NCBI GenBank assembly: GCA_905215645.1
Contig: CAJMQS010000016.1
Span: forward strand, 1 to 47,097
Origin: an uncultured bacterium
GTDB lineage: Bacteria > Bacillota > Negativicutes > Acidaminococcales > Acidaminococcaceae
Reading direction: 5' to 3'
Length of the DNA stretch: 47,097 nucleotides
This document shows positions 31,017 through 40,666 of the stretch, one piece after another (within the stretch, counting starts at the first letter, position 1; every line of letters starts with the position of its first letter). Both the position numbers and the translations under genes were made by a program. Below the pieces are notes generated by a model. It did no database searches, had not been told where the DNA came from, and saw only the letters and a list, made by a program, of their open reading frames with translations.

Positions 31017-32351
31017 TCAGTGCACAAACAGGACGGACAGGATGTATACCACAACGATGGTGGTGATTCCCATGACTCCGGTCATACCGGTCTGGCATTT
31101 ATAAGCCTGGGAAGTACTCATATCCGAGAACTGGGAGACCACCCAGAAATAGGAATCATTGGCGTGGGAAACGGTCATGGAACCGGCGCCGATGGCCATG
31201 ATGATCAGCACCCGACCCAGAGGAGAGGTGAAGCCCATGGCCCCCAGCATAGGAGCCACCATGGCAGATGTGGTGATCATGGCCACTGTGGAGGCCCCCA
31301 TAGCGCATTTCAGCAGTGCCGCGATGATAAAGGGCAGGAACACCCCCACCCCCATGCCCATCAGAGAAGAGCTGATGACATCGGCAATGGGGAGCTTCTG
31401 GATGATGGCCCCAAAGGACCCGCCGGCCCCAGTAATGGCCAGGATCCCTGCGGAACTAGTGACCCCTTCCGTCACCCAGTCCAGCACATTTTTCTGTTCA
31501 CTGTCGGGGATCAGGGTCATGGCCAGGAACACCCCTAGGATCAGGGCGATCACCGGATTCCCGATGAAGGAGAAGAAATATTTCACTGCCCCATTCCCAA
31601 AAGGAGCAGAAGGGAAATCCCCGATGGATTTGATGGCAATCAGCAGGATGGGAACCAGGATGGGAGAGAAACTGTGGAGAGCCCCCGGCAGTTTTCCGTA
31701 TTTTTCCACCAGTTCTTCCACTGTGAATTCTGGATTGGCCGGAATATCGATCTTGGAAGAAATGTATTTGGCATAGAGATAGGCTGCCAAGGTAGCCGGG
31801 ATGGAAATCACCAACCCCACCAGGATGGTCAGCCCCAGATCCGCATCCAGGGTCCCGGCCATGGCAATGGGGCCAGGGGTCGGCGGAACCAGGCAGTGGG
31901 TGGCATAAAGGCCTCCAGAAAGGGCCGTAGCCATGACCGCCAGGGAAATATTGGACCGAGCTGCCAAAGCCCGGGAAATGGGGCTCAGGATGACAAATCC
32001 AGAATCACAGAAAACCGGGATCCCGGTCACATACCCGGTAATGGCCATGGTCAGCACACTGCGGCTTTTCCCCACCAGCCCCAGGATGGTATTGGCCATG
32101 GTCAGAGCCGCACCGGTTTTTTCCAGGATGGTCCCGATGATGGTCCCGCAGAGGATGACGATACCGATATTCCCCATGATGCTGCCGAACCCATTTTTGA
32201 TAATGACAATGACCTTTTCCGATGGAATCCCGCAGACCAGCCCCACCAGGACAGAAATCACCGTCATCACCAGGAACGGATGCATATTGAATTTCTGGAT
32301 GGCAATGATCATCAGCAGTACAGCAACGAAAATCACCAGAAAATAGAACAT
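31017..32351 (-). CDS. GntP-family permease (second copy)
   Basis: A 444-residue gluconate permease-family carrier with about 12 hydrophobic segments and signature stretches TGIPVFCDSGFVILSPI and THCLVPPTPGPIAMAGTL. AAGGAGGAG precedes the start. It begins 11 nt after the CdaR-type gene and is the last gene of the MBL-cdaR-gntP operon. In other bacteria CdaR neighbours often import glycerate or sugar diacids, so one of these is the likely substrate. It differs clearly from the GntP-type protein next to gudD. Confidence 0.85.
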   Translation of the reverse strand: MFYFLVIFVAVLLMIIAIQKFNMHPFLVMTVISVLVGLVCGIPSEKVIVIIKNGFGSIMGNIGIVILCGTIIGTILEKTGAALTMANTILGLVGKSRSVLTMAITGYVTGIPVFCDSGFVILSPISRALAARSNISLAVMATALSGGLYATHCLVPPTPGPIAMAGTLDADLGLTILVGLVISIPATLAAYLYAKYISSKIDIPANPEFTVEELVEKYGKLPGALHSFSPILVPILLIAIKSIGDFPSAPFGNGAVKYFFSFIGNPVIALILGVFLAMTLIPDSEQKNVLDWVTEGVTSSAGILAITGAGGSFGAIIQKLPIADVISSSLMGMGVGVFLPFIIAALLKCAMGASTVAMITTSAMVAPMLGAMGFTSPLGRVLIIMAIGAGSMTVSHANDSYFWVVSQFSDMSTSQAYKCQTGMTGVMGITTIVVVYILSVLFVH

Positions 32352-32362
32352 GATACTCCTCC

Positions 32363-33538
32363 TTACTTTTTCCCCTTGTTCTCTGCCAGCAGCAGACGGA
32401 TCACAAATTCTCTGGCAAACCCTGAAGTATTCTCCAGACCCAGTCCTTCATACAATCGGTGGAGCCGATACTGCAGGGTATTCTTATGGATGGCAAGTCT
32501 GTCCGCCGCTTTCTGGAGAGCTCCTTCTTCCTCATAATACGCCTGCGCCGTATCCAGCAGCATCCGTACCTGGCCGGGAGAGACTTCCTGCTCCAGTTGA
32601 TGGAGTTTCCGCCGGGCCAGGGCACCACCCCCATGATTTTCCATCCGGGCCAAGAGATAACAGACGGCATCTTGGGGATTTTCTGCAGAAGCAACAACTC
32701 CTTCCCCCTCCTCCAGAAGGAGCTCCACTTCCCTCCCCGCTTCCGGCAGTTCTTCCAAAGTTCCGCAGCAATGGCTAGCCGCCAGCTTCAGAGAAGATTT
32801 CCGTTCTGCCTGATCCAGGAGTTTTCCCAAGAGACCCTCTCGGATTCCTCCTAGATTCCGGAGCCGGCCCCTTTCCCCTTTTTCCAGAGAATGGAGCACC
32901 AGCAGGATCTGGCCCGGCATCCCGAAAAGATTTCCCCGACGGAGCAGCTGGTCCTTTTCCCACCAACTGTCCATCTGTTCTGCCAAGTCCTGGAGCGTTT
33001 CCGTGTCCTGCTGCGCTCCGATCCCCAGCAGTATAAAAGGCGGCTGCAGCTGCAGTCCCAGCGCCCGGCAGAGGCTCCGGGCCTCATCATTTTCTTCCCG
33101 GATCCCGGAAAGCAGCATCTGCAGCAAACGGGTGCGGTTCTTCTGACGGGATTTCTTTTCCCGGTACTGCCTCTGCTGCCGGAAGAACTGGGTCACATAA
33201 ACCCCCAGCAGATTCGCCGCATCCCGGATTTCTTTTTCTTCTCCGTAAAGTCCCACTACCCCGATGACCTGTCCGTTATCCAGTATGGGCAGATTGGCGC
33301 CTTCTTTGGCCCCAGGATATCGGCTCACATTCTGCGCATCGATGATCACCGGTTTTCCGGTTTCCGCCGCCAGCCGGGCTCCATGATGGTAGGTCCCGAT
33401 CCGTTCCTTTTCTGTAGAAGCCAAGATGGTCCCATCCGCCGCCATGATGTTGATGGTCCGCCCACTGACCAGAGGAGATGTCGCTTCTACAAAAGCCTGG
33501 GCCAGAGCTGCAAATTCCGTCTGTTTCAAGTGGTTCAT
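32363..33538 (-). CDS. CdaR-type sugar diacid regulator
   Basis: A 391-residue transcription factor. The N-terminal third matches the putative sugar diacid recognition domain (AQAFVEATSPLVSGRTINIMAADGTILAST, then GNxxNLPILDNGQVIGVVGLYG-like features). The C-terminus has a PucR/CdaR helix-turn-helix, AADRLAIHKNTLQYRLHRL. The ATG at 33538 follows AAAGGAAG; the frame opens 18 codons earlier without a ribosome site. In E. coli, CdaR activates gudPD, garPLRK and garD. Here it is in an operon with a GntP permease rather than next to garD or gudD. It may control only its own operon, or add a second input to the hexarate genes. Confidence 0.85.
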   Translation of the reverse strand: MNHLKQTEFAALAQAFVEATSPLVSGRTINIMAADGTILASTEKERIGTYHHGARLAAETGKPVIIDAQNVSRYPGAKEGANLPILDNGQVIGVVGLYGEEKEIRDAANLLGVYVTQFFRQQRQYREKKSRQKNRTRLLQMLLSGIREENDEARSLCRALGLQLQPPFILLGIGAQQDTETLQDLAEQMDSWWEKDQLLRRGNLFGMPGQILLVLHSLEKGERGRLRNLGGIREGLLGKLLDQAERKSSLKLAASHCCGTLEELPEAGREVELLLEEGEGVVASAENPQDAVCYLLARMENHGGGALARRKLHQLEQEVSPGQVRMLLDTAQAYYEEEGALQKAADRLAIHKNTLQYRLHRLYEGLGLENTSGFAREFVIRLLLAENKGKK

Positions 33539-33548
33539 AGTCTTCCTT

Positions 33549-34373
33549 TCATTCCAGGAATAAGGTATCTCCAGCCCCGAGATACATGGCATGGAGATCC
33601 GGTTCTTTCCTGACCCGTTCCCGGAAGGCTTCCCCTGTACAGTGGTTGAAGCCGATCAATTTCATCCCGAACTTCTTCATCTGCACCAAGGTTTCCCCGA
33701 TCCGTGCTTCGGAAGCTTCCATCAGGTGGGTACCACCGGCCACCCCGATGATGGGCTGTTGGAATTGTCCCTGTACAGAAGACAGGATGTTCAAGATCCC
33801 CGGATGGGAACAGCCCACCAACACGAACAGCCCTTCCTTCAGCTGATGGACCAAACAGATTTCATCGTCGAAGGGATCCGGTTTCCATTCCTCACCTTGA
33901 CGCAGCCGGAACCGTTCCGGAATGGTTTCAAAGGAATGGCTCCGCCGGAATCCTGTCATCACGGAAACGGAAGGCGACAGCGGAAGCACTCCGCTGCACT
34001 CTTTGTGGAGGATACCCTTCTCTTCCAGGAAATTTTCGTCGAAACCCACCCCCAGATAGGTGGCCCGGATGTCTTCCACCGCGTATTTTTCTGTAAAATA
34101 TCCCTTCCCGGTCACAAAAGGCGCCCGGACCCCCGCTTCCACAAAAGCCGGGTATCCGCCCCCATGGTCATAGTGCCCATGACTGCCCACAGCAAACTGG
34201 ATGCTTTCCAGAGGTACATCCAGCTTCCGGGCATTTTCCACCGTGTCCGGTCCCGGTCCAAAATCGAACAGGACCTTTGCATCCGGGAACTGGGCATAGA
34301 AAGACAGGCCGTGTTCATGCTTCAGGCCAAGATTCTCTCCAGCGCAGTTGTCCATCAGCGTAACCAGTTTCAT
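33549..34373 (-). CDS. Metallo-beta-lactamase-fold hydrolase
   Basis: A 274-residue MBL-fold protein, cytoplasmic. The binuclear metal motif is SHGHYDHGGG (H65, H67, D69, H70), with further ligands likely in GCSHPGI and GFNHCTG. It resembles the archaeal/bacterial group often named dihydropterin-ribofuranosylaminobenzene phosphate synthase, a name that is a weak functional guide. It is the first gene of an operon with the CdaR-type regulator (10 nt downstream) and the GntP permease. Lactonase or esterase action on an aldarate lactone is a possible role, inferred only from context. Confidence 0.75.
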   Translation of the reverse strand: MKLVTLMDNCAGENLGLKHEHGLSFYAQFPDAKVLFDFGPGPDTVENARKLDVPLESIQFAVGSHGHYDHGGGYPAFVEAGVRAPFVTGKGYFTEKYAVEDIRATYLGVGFDENFLEEKGILHKECSGVLPLSPSVSVMTGFRRSHSFETIPERFRLRQGEEWKPDPFDDEICLVHQLKEGLFVLVGCSHPGILNILSSVQGQFQQPIIGVAGGTHLMEASEARIGETLVQMKKFGMKLIGFNHCTGEAFRERVRKEPDLHAMYLGAGDTLFLE

Positions 34374-34428
34374 CGCCTCACCCCATTCTTCAACAGATGC
34401 TAATGAATAGACAAATAATTCTAACTTT

Positions 34429-34437
34429 ATTATAGCA
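34429..34437 (-). promoter_or_regulatory. Extended -10 promoter of the MBL-cdaR-gntP operon
   Basis: On the minus strand TGCTATAAT is a perfect extended -10, about 55 nt before the MBL start. No good -35 is present, which may point to an activator. Confidence 0.55.
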
Positions 34438-34504
34438 AACCCCGTTATTTTTTCATTGGTCTGGAGACTGAAATTCCAGGGTGTTTTTCAGTCCAACTTT
34501 TCCC

Positions 34505-34552
34505 AAAAAAGGAAAGAGGGTGTTGCTTGCGCTTTCATACAACACCCTCTTT
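34505..34552 (-). terminator. Terminator of the AraC-type gene
   Basis: A perfect 13-bp stem (34513-34525 with 34540-34552), followed on the minus strand by TTTCC and six T. Confidence 0.85.
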
Positions 34553-34591
34553 CTGCCAAATGCCAACGGTCGGCTGTAAAAAACTTCTCCG

Positions 34592-35431
34592 TTATTTCTT
34601 AATTGTTTCTCCCTTCCGAATCATCCCCTGGAGCTTCTTTACAAAAGCCGCTGGAGTCGTTCCCATGTAGTCTTTAAAGATTTTGGTAAAGTAACTTTGG
34701 TCATAATATCCACAAGCCTGGGCCGTTTCTGCCAGGGAACAGAAAGGATTTTCCAGCAGCCGCCGCAACACGCTTTGGAAACGGATATTATTCAATGCGG
34801 TCTTAGGTGCCAGCCCCACATGTTCCAGCATCACCTTCTGGAGATACCGGGCACTGTAGCCGGTTTCTTTTTCCAGCTGGGCAATCTGTAGTGAACCGTG
34901 ACGCTGCAGGGCGTCTTTCATCAGATACTGGACTAGTCCATCACTGGTATCTCTCAGTTTCCGATTCTTCCATTCTCCAATGAACCGTTTGACGATTTCC
35001 ATCTGGTTGGCAAAGCCATCTGCCAGGGCAATTTCTTCTGGCACGCTTCCCACTCGGATAAAGTCTTCCAGAGGAGCTTCCACATCCGTCACTTCATGGC
35101 TTGGGATTCCGAACAAACGGGTGAACTGTCCGGGAAAAAATTGACAGCACAAGGTATGGTGCACCCCATACAGAGGGACCTTTTTGCTCTTATTCAGCAG
35201 CCCACAGATCATGGCCTGTGGTTTCTCCTTCTCCAAAGAGAACATGATTCCCAACAGGCCAATTCCCGGTACACTGGTCAATCCATCTATATCAGGCCCC
35301 GCCGCCAGTTCATAAGCCACTGCCACGGGTCCTCCCAGGTCAGGGTCCATCAGTATGGAACGATTTTTCTTTTCTGCCTCCCAAAAAGGCTGGACGGATA
35401 AGATTTTTACATATTTTTCTGTTTCTTCCAT
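34592..35431 (-). CDS. AraC-family regulator
   Basis: A 279-residue AraC/XylS-type transcription factor. The C-terminal 100 residues have two helix-turn-helix units: YSARYLQKVMLEHVGLAPKTALNNIRF and the signature CGYYDQSYFTKIFKDYMGTTPAAFV. The N-terminal 170 residues, probably a sensor, are not recognisable in detail. AAGGGG precedes the ATG. It is divergent from the symporter/gamma-glutamyltransferase pair and probably activates them; the pair's promoter has TATAAT at 35516-35521 but a poor -35, as expected for an activated promoter. Confidence 0.85.
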   Translation of the reverse strand: MEETEKYVKILSVQPFWEAEKKNRSILMDPDLGGPVAVAYELAAGPDIDGLTSVPGIGLLGIMFSLEKEKPQAMICGLLNKSKKVPLYGVHHTLCCQFFPGQFTRLFGIPSHEVTDVEAPLEDFIRVGSVPEEIALADGFANQMEIVKRFIGEWKNRKLRDTSDGLVQYLMKDALQRHGSLQIAQLEKETGYSARYLQKVMLEHVGLAPKTALNNIRFQSVLRRLLENPFCSLAETAQACGYYDQSYFTKIFKDYMGTTPAAFVKKLQGMIRKGETIKK

Positions 35432-35650
35432 GCTGATTTCCCCTTACTCCCAACAGTGCAGTTCTGATTTTTACCAAAACCGTTTCCGAAAATTCCTAGA
35501 TGGATATAGTATAAATATAATACGATATTGGCAAAAGAGCAAACAGAACATGATGAATCCAGTTTTTCTATGTCGTCCTCATTGTTTTCAGTTTATTAAA
35601 ATTTTTCTATCATTTTATCTAGTCCATGCAAAACAGAAAGGAGTTTTATT

Positions 35651-37012
35651 ATGCTGCTGGCAAGTTGGATCATCACATTTCTTCTCATCATCGGTTTTGG
35701 CATCTATGCCGGTACCCGTATCACAAAATCTGATCAGTGGAATGGCAGTGACCGATCCATGGGGATCTTTTCCGTAGGTGCCATGCTGGGGGCCTGGCAG
35801 ATCGGCGGCATGAGCATCGTCGGGGCTGCTCAGAACGGCTACACCATGGGGATTGCCGGATGCTGGTATTCCATTGCCGGCGGGGTCTATTTCCTCTTGA
35901 TGGCTGCTTTGGCCAAGCCTATGCGGAAATACATGAAGGCCAGTTCTCTTCCCGTCTTTTTGGAAAATCGTTACGGTTCCTCTGTTTCCAAAGTCCAGGC
36001 TTATATCTGGATCATCTTTGGCATCCTCTATGTTCCCATCCAGTTGAAAACGGTTGCTTCCGTCATCCAGATGGTCCTGCCTGGAATCAGCCTTAATCTA
36101 GCCATGTTCGTAGGTGTGACCATCGCTGCTGCTTATACAGGTTTTGCTGGCATGAAGGGCTCCGATATCATCGGTAGGATTGTCTGCATCGCCACCTATG
36201 TACTCCTGATTGGATTCGTTTATCAGAACCTGAATGACATGGGAGGCTACAGCGGACTGCTGACCCAGCTCCCCTCCGGCTATAACAATCTGACGGCCAT
36301 GCCTGTCCAGCAAATCGTGGCCTGGGCCGTAGGCGGTGCTCTGACCACCATCGTCAGCCAGGCAGCCCTTCAGCCCATGTTTGCCGCCCAGAGTGACCAT
36401 GATGCTACCTGGGGCTGCATCCTAGGCTATGTGATTGCCGCTCCCATCTGCATCCTTACTGCCATCATCGGTATGATGGCCAAAGCCAATACCAATGCCC
36501 TGGGAGACGGGGCCAGTGCCTTTGCCTGGAGCATCGCCCATCTGTCCCAGCCTGTTGTAGCAGGCATCATCTTCGCAGTCATTACGATGATTGTAGCCGC
36601 CACCATGGCCACCATGATGATGGCTACCGGCACTGTTATTTCCAATGTGTATTCCAAGCAGATCAATCCTCAGGCTTCTGATGCCACAGTACTGAAAGTA
36701 TCCCGCTGGGGCACCATCGCCGTTGCCTATATCTCTCTGGCGGTAGGCTTCCTGATTCCTTCCGCCCAAATGGTCAATATGTTCCTGACCCTGAATTATC
36801 TGGTCTATGCACCTTTCAGTTTTACCGTTATCGCTGGGCTTTTCTGGGATAAAGTCACAGCCAAAGCTTCTTTGCTGAGTATCTTTTCCGGCATCATCAT
36901 TGCCCTAATTTGGATCTTCGCCGGGCTCAACGGTAAAATCAATGTAGTTTATCCCACTATTGCCATCAGCTATCTGGTCGGTTATCTGGCCACGAAAAGC
37001 TGTCAGCGTTGA
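35651..37012 (+). CDS. Sodium:solute symporter (SSS family)
   Basis: A 453-residue, roughly 13-segment sodium-coupled importer of the SSS family. Near the N-terminus it has GIFSVGAMLGAWQIGGMSIVGAAQNGY, the region that holds the first sodium-site helix, and later ALQPMFAAQSDHDATWGCILG. AAAGGAG sets the start. It is 32 nt upstream of gamma-glutamyltransferase. A gamma-glutamyl compound, peptide or amino acid is a reasonable substrate, inferred from that pairing. Confidence 0.85.
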   Translation: MLLASWIITFLLIIGFGIYAGTRITKSDQWNGSDRSMGIFSVGAMLGAWQIGGMSIVGAAQNGYTMGIAGCWYSIAGGVYFLLMAALAKPMRKYMKASSLPVFLENRYGSSVSKVQAYIWIIFGILYVPIQLKTVASVIQMVLPGISLNLAMFVGVTIAAAYTGFAGMKGSDIIGRIVCIATYVLLIGFVYQNLNDMGGYSGLLTQLPSGYNNLTAMPVQQIVAWAVGGALTTIVSQAALQPMFAAQSDHDATWGCILGYVIAAPICILTAIIGMMAKANTNALGDGASAFAWSIAHLSQPVVAGIIFAVITMIVAATMATMMMATGTVISNVYSKQINPQASDATVLKVSRWGTIAVAYISLAVGFLIPSAQMVNMFLTLNYLVYAPFSFTVIAGLFWDKVTAKASLLSIFSGIIIALIWIFAGLNGKINVVYPTIAISYLVGYLATKSCQR

Positions 37013-37044
37013 TTGAAGCTGTTTTTATAAAGGAGGTCTTTCTT

Positions 37045-38769
37045 ATGCCGAATCATCCTTACTTGGGCTATCAGCTGAATGATATCTTTTATTATCGTCC
37101 CTATCCGTACGGGAACCAGGGAGCGGTATCTTCCAACAGCCCTTATGCCACTGCCGCCGGTCTGGAAATCTTGAAAAAAGGCGGCACTGTATTTGATGCG
37201 GCCTGTGCCGTTTCTCTGACTCTGGGACTAGTAGGTCCCTATCATTCCGGCATCGGCGGCGGCTGTTTCTATGTCTTTTATCATAAAGACAGCAATCAAT
37301 TCTATTGTTGTGATGCCCGAGGCGTTGCTCCAATCCACGCTTCTGCCGATATGTTCCTGGATGAAAATGGCGATGTAGATCTGAACCTGACCGAATTTTC
37401 CGGCCGTTCCACCGCTGTCCCAGCTTTATACCGAGCGTTGGATGAAATCCTGCAGAAATATGGAACCATGAACTGGGAAGAAGTTTCTGCCCCTGCCATC
37501 GATTTGGCCAGAAAAGGTTTCTATTGTGGCTTTCCTTATGCCCGCATTTCCGATACTCCGGAAGCCGAGCACAATCGGGATGCTTATGAAGGCTTCAGCA
37601 ACTACTATCTCCATAATGGAAAGCCTCGGACCTATGGGGAAAAAATCACCAATCCCGACCTGGCGGATACCATGGAACAGGTGGCTCAAAAAGGCGTGGA
37701 TTGGTTCTATACAGGCCCCATCGCCGATGAAATCGTCCAGTACGTGCAGAAGAACAAGGGTGTCATGGTCAAAGAAGACATGGTCAACTGCAAGCCGAAA
37801 GCCCGTATCCCAGTTCGAGGGACTTTCCGGGGATACGACATCATTTCCATGGCGCCTCCCTCTTCCGGGGGGACCCATGTGATCCAGATGCTGAATATCC
37901 TGGAAAACTTCGATCTGAAAGCCATGGGCTACCATTCGGCAGCGGCCACCCATGTGGTTGCGGAAACCATGAAAATGATGTTTGCCGACCGTTCTGTGGC
38001 TATGGGAGATCCGGATTTCGTGAAAATCCAGCTGGATAAACTGCTTTCCAAGGAATACGCCGCCCAATTGGCCCAAAAGATCGATATGGACCATGCCCAG
38101 GAATTTGCACCCACAGAAGGCATCGAAGCCAAATCCTATCCGGGATGTACCACCAGTTTCTCCATCATGGACCGGTATGGAAATGTCTTTGCCCAGACCC
38201 AGACCATCCGCAATTGGTGGGGCTGCGGGGTAGTGATTCCTCATCGGGGATTCATCATGAATAACGCCATGGCTGATTTCAGTCCCAAAGCCGGCGTCCG
38301 GACCACCCAAGGGCTGGCCTATGGGGAAGCCAATTCCGTCCAGCCCGGTAAGACACCATTATCCAGCATGTGTCCCACCCTGGTATTCAAAGACGGAAAA
38401 CCGGTACTGGCTGTCGGATGTGCCGGCGGTCCCCGGATTATCACCAGCGTTCTCCAAATGATCATCAACACCCTGGAATACGGACGCATGATGGAACCAG
38501 CTGTCCGTACCCCCTTCATGTGCTGTCTCACAAAAGAACAAGGCCTGGAACTGGAAGATGGGTTCTCCCCTGACACCATTGCCCTCCTAGAAAAGAAGGG
38601 TCACAAAGTCATCGTTCCCCCCAATGTTGGTGTCATGTCCTGTATGCCCAACGGCATCATGTACAGAGATGGCCTGTTCTATCCAGCTGGCACCAACCGA
38701 GTAGACGGTGGCGGCGGAGTACTGACAGAGGAAGGGTCTATCGGAATCGATGGATTGTGCTTTAAATAA
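37045..38769 (+). CDS. Gamma-glutamyltransferase-family protein
   Basis: A 574-residue Ntn-hydrolase that is expected to cut itself into two subunits before a catalytic threonine. The site is GCTTSFSIMD (T369 by my count), where classic enzymes read TTHFSVxD. Other family stretches are GIGGGCFYVFY, DARGVAP, PPSSGGTHVIQMLNIL and AVGCAGGPRIITSVLQ. AAGGAGGT before ATG 37045 fixes the start. There is no signal peptide, unlike the exported GGTs of proteobacteria, so the protein probably works inside the cell on imported gamma-glutamyl compounds or as an acylase. The serine replacing histidine after TT is notable but occurs within the wider family. Confidence 0.87.
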   Translation: MPNHPYLGYQLNDIFYYRPYPYGNQGAVSSNSPYATAAGLEILKKGGTVFDAACAVSLTLGLVGPYHSGIGGGCFYVFYHKDSNQFYCCDARGVAPIHASADMFLDENGDVDLNLTEFSGRSTAVPALYRALDEILQKYGTMNWEEVSAPAIDLARKGFYCGFPYARISDTPEAEHNRDAYEGFSNYYLHNGKPRTYGEKITNPDLADTMEQVAQKGVDWFYTGPIADEIVQYVQKNKGVMVKEDMVNCKPKARIPVRGTFRGYDIISMAPPSSGGTHVIQMLNILENFDLKAMGYHSAAATHVVAETMKMMFADRSVAMGDPDFVKIQLDKLLSKEYAAQLAQKIDMDHAQEFAPTEGIEAKSYPGCTTSFSIMDRYGNVFAQTQTIRNWWGCGVVIPHRGFIMNNAMADFSPKAGVRTTQGLAYGEANSVQPGKTPLSSMCPTLVFKDGKPVLAVGCAGGPRIITSVLQMIINTLEYGRMMEPAVRTPFMCCLTKEQGLELEDGFSPDTIALLEKKGHKVIVPPNVGVMSCMPNGIMYRDGLFYPAGTNRVDGGGGVLTEEGSIGIDGLCFK

Positions 38770-38815
38770 GGTTCTTTGTCAAATTTGGAGATAAGCTCCA
38801 ATTCATCCACCACAC

Positions 38816-38855
38816 ACGGACGTGAGTGATATTTACTCACGTCCGTTTTTATTTT
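38816..38855 (+). terminator. Terminator of the symporter/GGT operon
   Basis: A perfect 12-bp stem (38816-38827 with 38835-38846) followed by a TTTTATTTT run. Confidence 0.9.
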
Positions 38856-39008
38856 GACTCCACCATCGAAACGAGAAACTGTAGAAGTGAATCCCACGTA
38901 AAGGAAGAAGCTGGATTCCACCTTTCAAACTCCTTTATGGAACCCTTTTCCTAATGGAAGCTTTTTTTCAATAAACAAAACCCCAACATTTATTATAAAA
39001 CCATGCAA

Positions 39009-39057
39009 AAGGCTATGAAAGCTTCCGGTCATTTTCCGGAAAGCATTTCACAGCCTT
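39009..39057 (-). terminator. Terminator of the citDEF operon
   Basis: A long imperfect stem (39009-39028 with 39036-39057), T-rich afterwards on the minus strand. It lies about 70 nt after the citF stop. Confidence 0.65.
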
Positions 39058-39127
39058 ATGATTATCAGTAAATTATTCTATCTGTTTTTTATTCCGGTAG
39101 AATGCAGAAACGAAAAACAGTGTGCTT

Positions 39128-40663
39128 TCATACTTCATGGATCACATCGATGATGCTTCCATCCCGGTATTCCACCACGCCGCAGATTTTATCGCTGACT
39201 TCCAAGGGCGTGGCTTTGCCGGAGAGCTTCACGGCTTTTTCCCGCAAGGCTTCGATGGAAGTGAGGGGCAGCCCTTTGCCTTTCAGGCATTCAGCAATAT
39301 CCGGGCGCCGAGGATTCACGGCGATTCCATATTCTGTCACCAGTACATCCACACTTTCGCCCGGGGTGACTACGGTGGTCACATGGTCCAGCAGCATGGG
39401 CAGGCGGCCCCGGAGGAGAGGCATGGTAATTAGGGTCATCTGTGCCCCGGCTGCCGCATCCGGATGGCCGCCGGGAGCTCCCAGCAGTTTGCCATAAGAA
39501 TCTGTCAGTACATTCACGTTGAAATCCACATCGATTTCCGTAGCGCTGAGTACGGTGAAATCCAGCATATTCACATAGGGACAGGCGGAGAAGGGATTGG
39601 CATAGGCGGAAGCGGAGATCTCGTGATGTTTGATGTCCGTCCGCAGAGAATCGATGGCAGTCAAATCGAAATCCTGGGGATCATAGAAGGTCTTGATCAG
39701 CCCTTCTTTCAGCATCTGGACGTGGAAACCGGAAACCCCGCCGACCCCGGCAGCTGCTATATAGTTATTTTCCAGCATTTTCTGCCGGATGTAGCCGGCC
39801 GTAGCGATGGCCATGCCGCCGCTGCCGAACTGGAAGACCATATTGTCATGGAAGTAGGGCGTTGCAGCGATCACCTGGGCAGCATACCGGGAAATCAGCA
39901 GCTCCGCAGGGTTCTTGCTCACCCGGATGGAGCCAGTGGCAATGCCGGCAGGATCCCCGATGGAGTCCACGGTAGTCACATAATCCACCTGGGTCTGGGG
40001 AATGCTCACATAATCCAGTGGGGTATCGGAAAGCCCGTCGGTGACGGCAATCACATGGTCCGCATACTCTGCATCGGGCATGGCATAGCCCAGGGATCCG
40101 CAGGCACTTTTGCCTTCCACCCCGTTCAGGTTGCCGAACCGGTCGCAGGCAGGGGCTGCAATGAAGGCGGCATCGATATGGAGCTCTCCTGTTTCAATGG
40201 CCCGGGCCCGCCCTCCGTGGGTACGGAAGATGGCCGGTTTCTTCAGACCGCCTTTCTGGATGAAGCCGCCCAGCTTGCTCCGGGCACCGCTGGTATCCAC
40301 GGCCGTGATCACACCGCTTTCAAAATAGGGCAGCAGGCAGTCTTGGACCTTGCTCAGGGAAGAGGCAGAGAGGGTCAGGTCTTTGATCCCTTTTTTGGCA
40401 ATGGCGTCCACCACATACAGCATGACCGCATCTCCGTTCCGCAGGCAGTGATGGAAAGAGATGGTCATCCCGTCTTTCAGCCCAATGGCATCCAGGATGT
40501 AGTCCAGGCTTTTTACTTTGTCCGTACCGGGACGGAAGAATTTGACCGGGCGGGGAGCCATCCGAGAACCTTCCGGATGGGCCTTGTAGGCACCGGAAAA
40601 GGCCTGTTTTGTTTCCCATCCAGGGACTTTCCGGATTTGTTCCATATATTTTTCGTCAACCAT
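39128..40663 (-). CDS. citF: Citrate lyase alpha subunit (citrate:acetyl-ACP transferase)
   Basis: The subunit that transfers citrate onto the acyl carrier protein CitD, releasing acetate. The 511-residue protein has typical CitF stretches: DGMTISFHHCLRNGD, THGGRARAIETGELHIDAAFIAAPACDRFGN and FQFGSGGMAIA. It starts 3 nt after citE and is the last gene of the operon. The order citD-citE-citF is standard. No citC, citX or citG is in the window. Confidence 0.93.
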   Translation of the reverse strand: MVDEKYMEQIRKVPGWETKQAFSGAYKAHPEGSRMAPRPVKFFRPGTDKVKSLDYILDAIGLKDGMTISFHHCLRNGDAVMLYVVDAIAKKGIKDLTLSASSLSKVQDCLLPYFESGVITAVDTSGARSKLGGFIQKGGLKKPAIFRTHGGRARAIETGELHIDAAFIAAPACDRFGNLNGVEGKSACGSLGYAMPDAEYADHVIAVTDGLSDTPLDYVSIPQTQVDYVTTVDSIGDPAGIATGSIRVSKNPAELLISRYAAQVIAATPYFHDNMVFQFGSGGMAIATAGYIRQKMLENNYIAAAGVGGVSGFHVQMLKEGLIKTFYDPQDFDLTAIDSLRTDIKHHEISASAYANPFSACPYVNMLDFTVLSATEIDVDFNVNVLTDSYGKLLGAPGGHPDAAAGAQMTLITMPLLRGRLPMLLDHVTTVVTPGESVDVLVTEYGIAVNPRRPDIAECLKGKGLPLTSIEALREKAVKLSGKATPLEVSDKICGVVEYRDGSIIDVIHEV

Positions 40664-40666
40664 GGG

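Larger units (their letters stand above)
38770..39127. other. Intergenic region with two terminators
   Basis: 358 nt without a gene. It holds the terminator of the gamma-glutamyltransferase gene (38816-38855) and that of citF (39009-39057). The AT-rich middle shows nothing else I can support. Confidence 0.6.
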
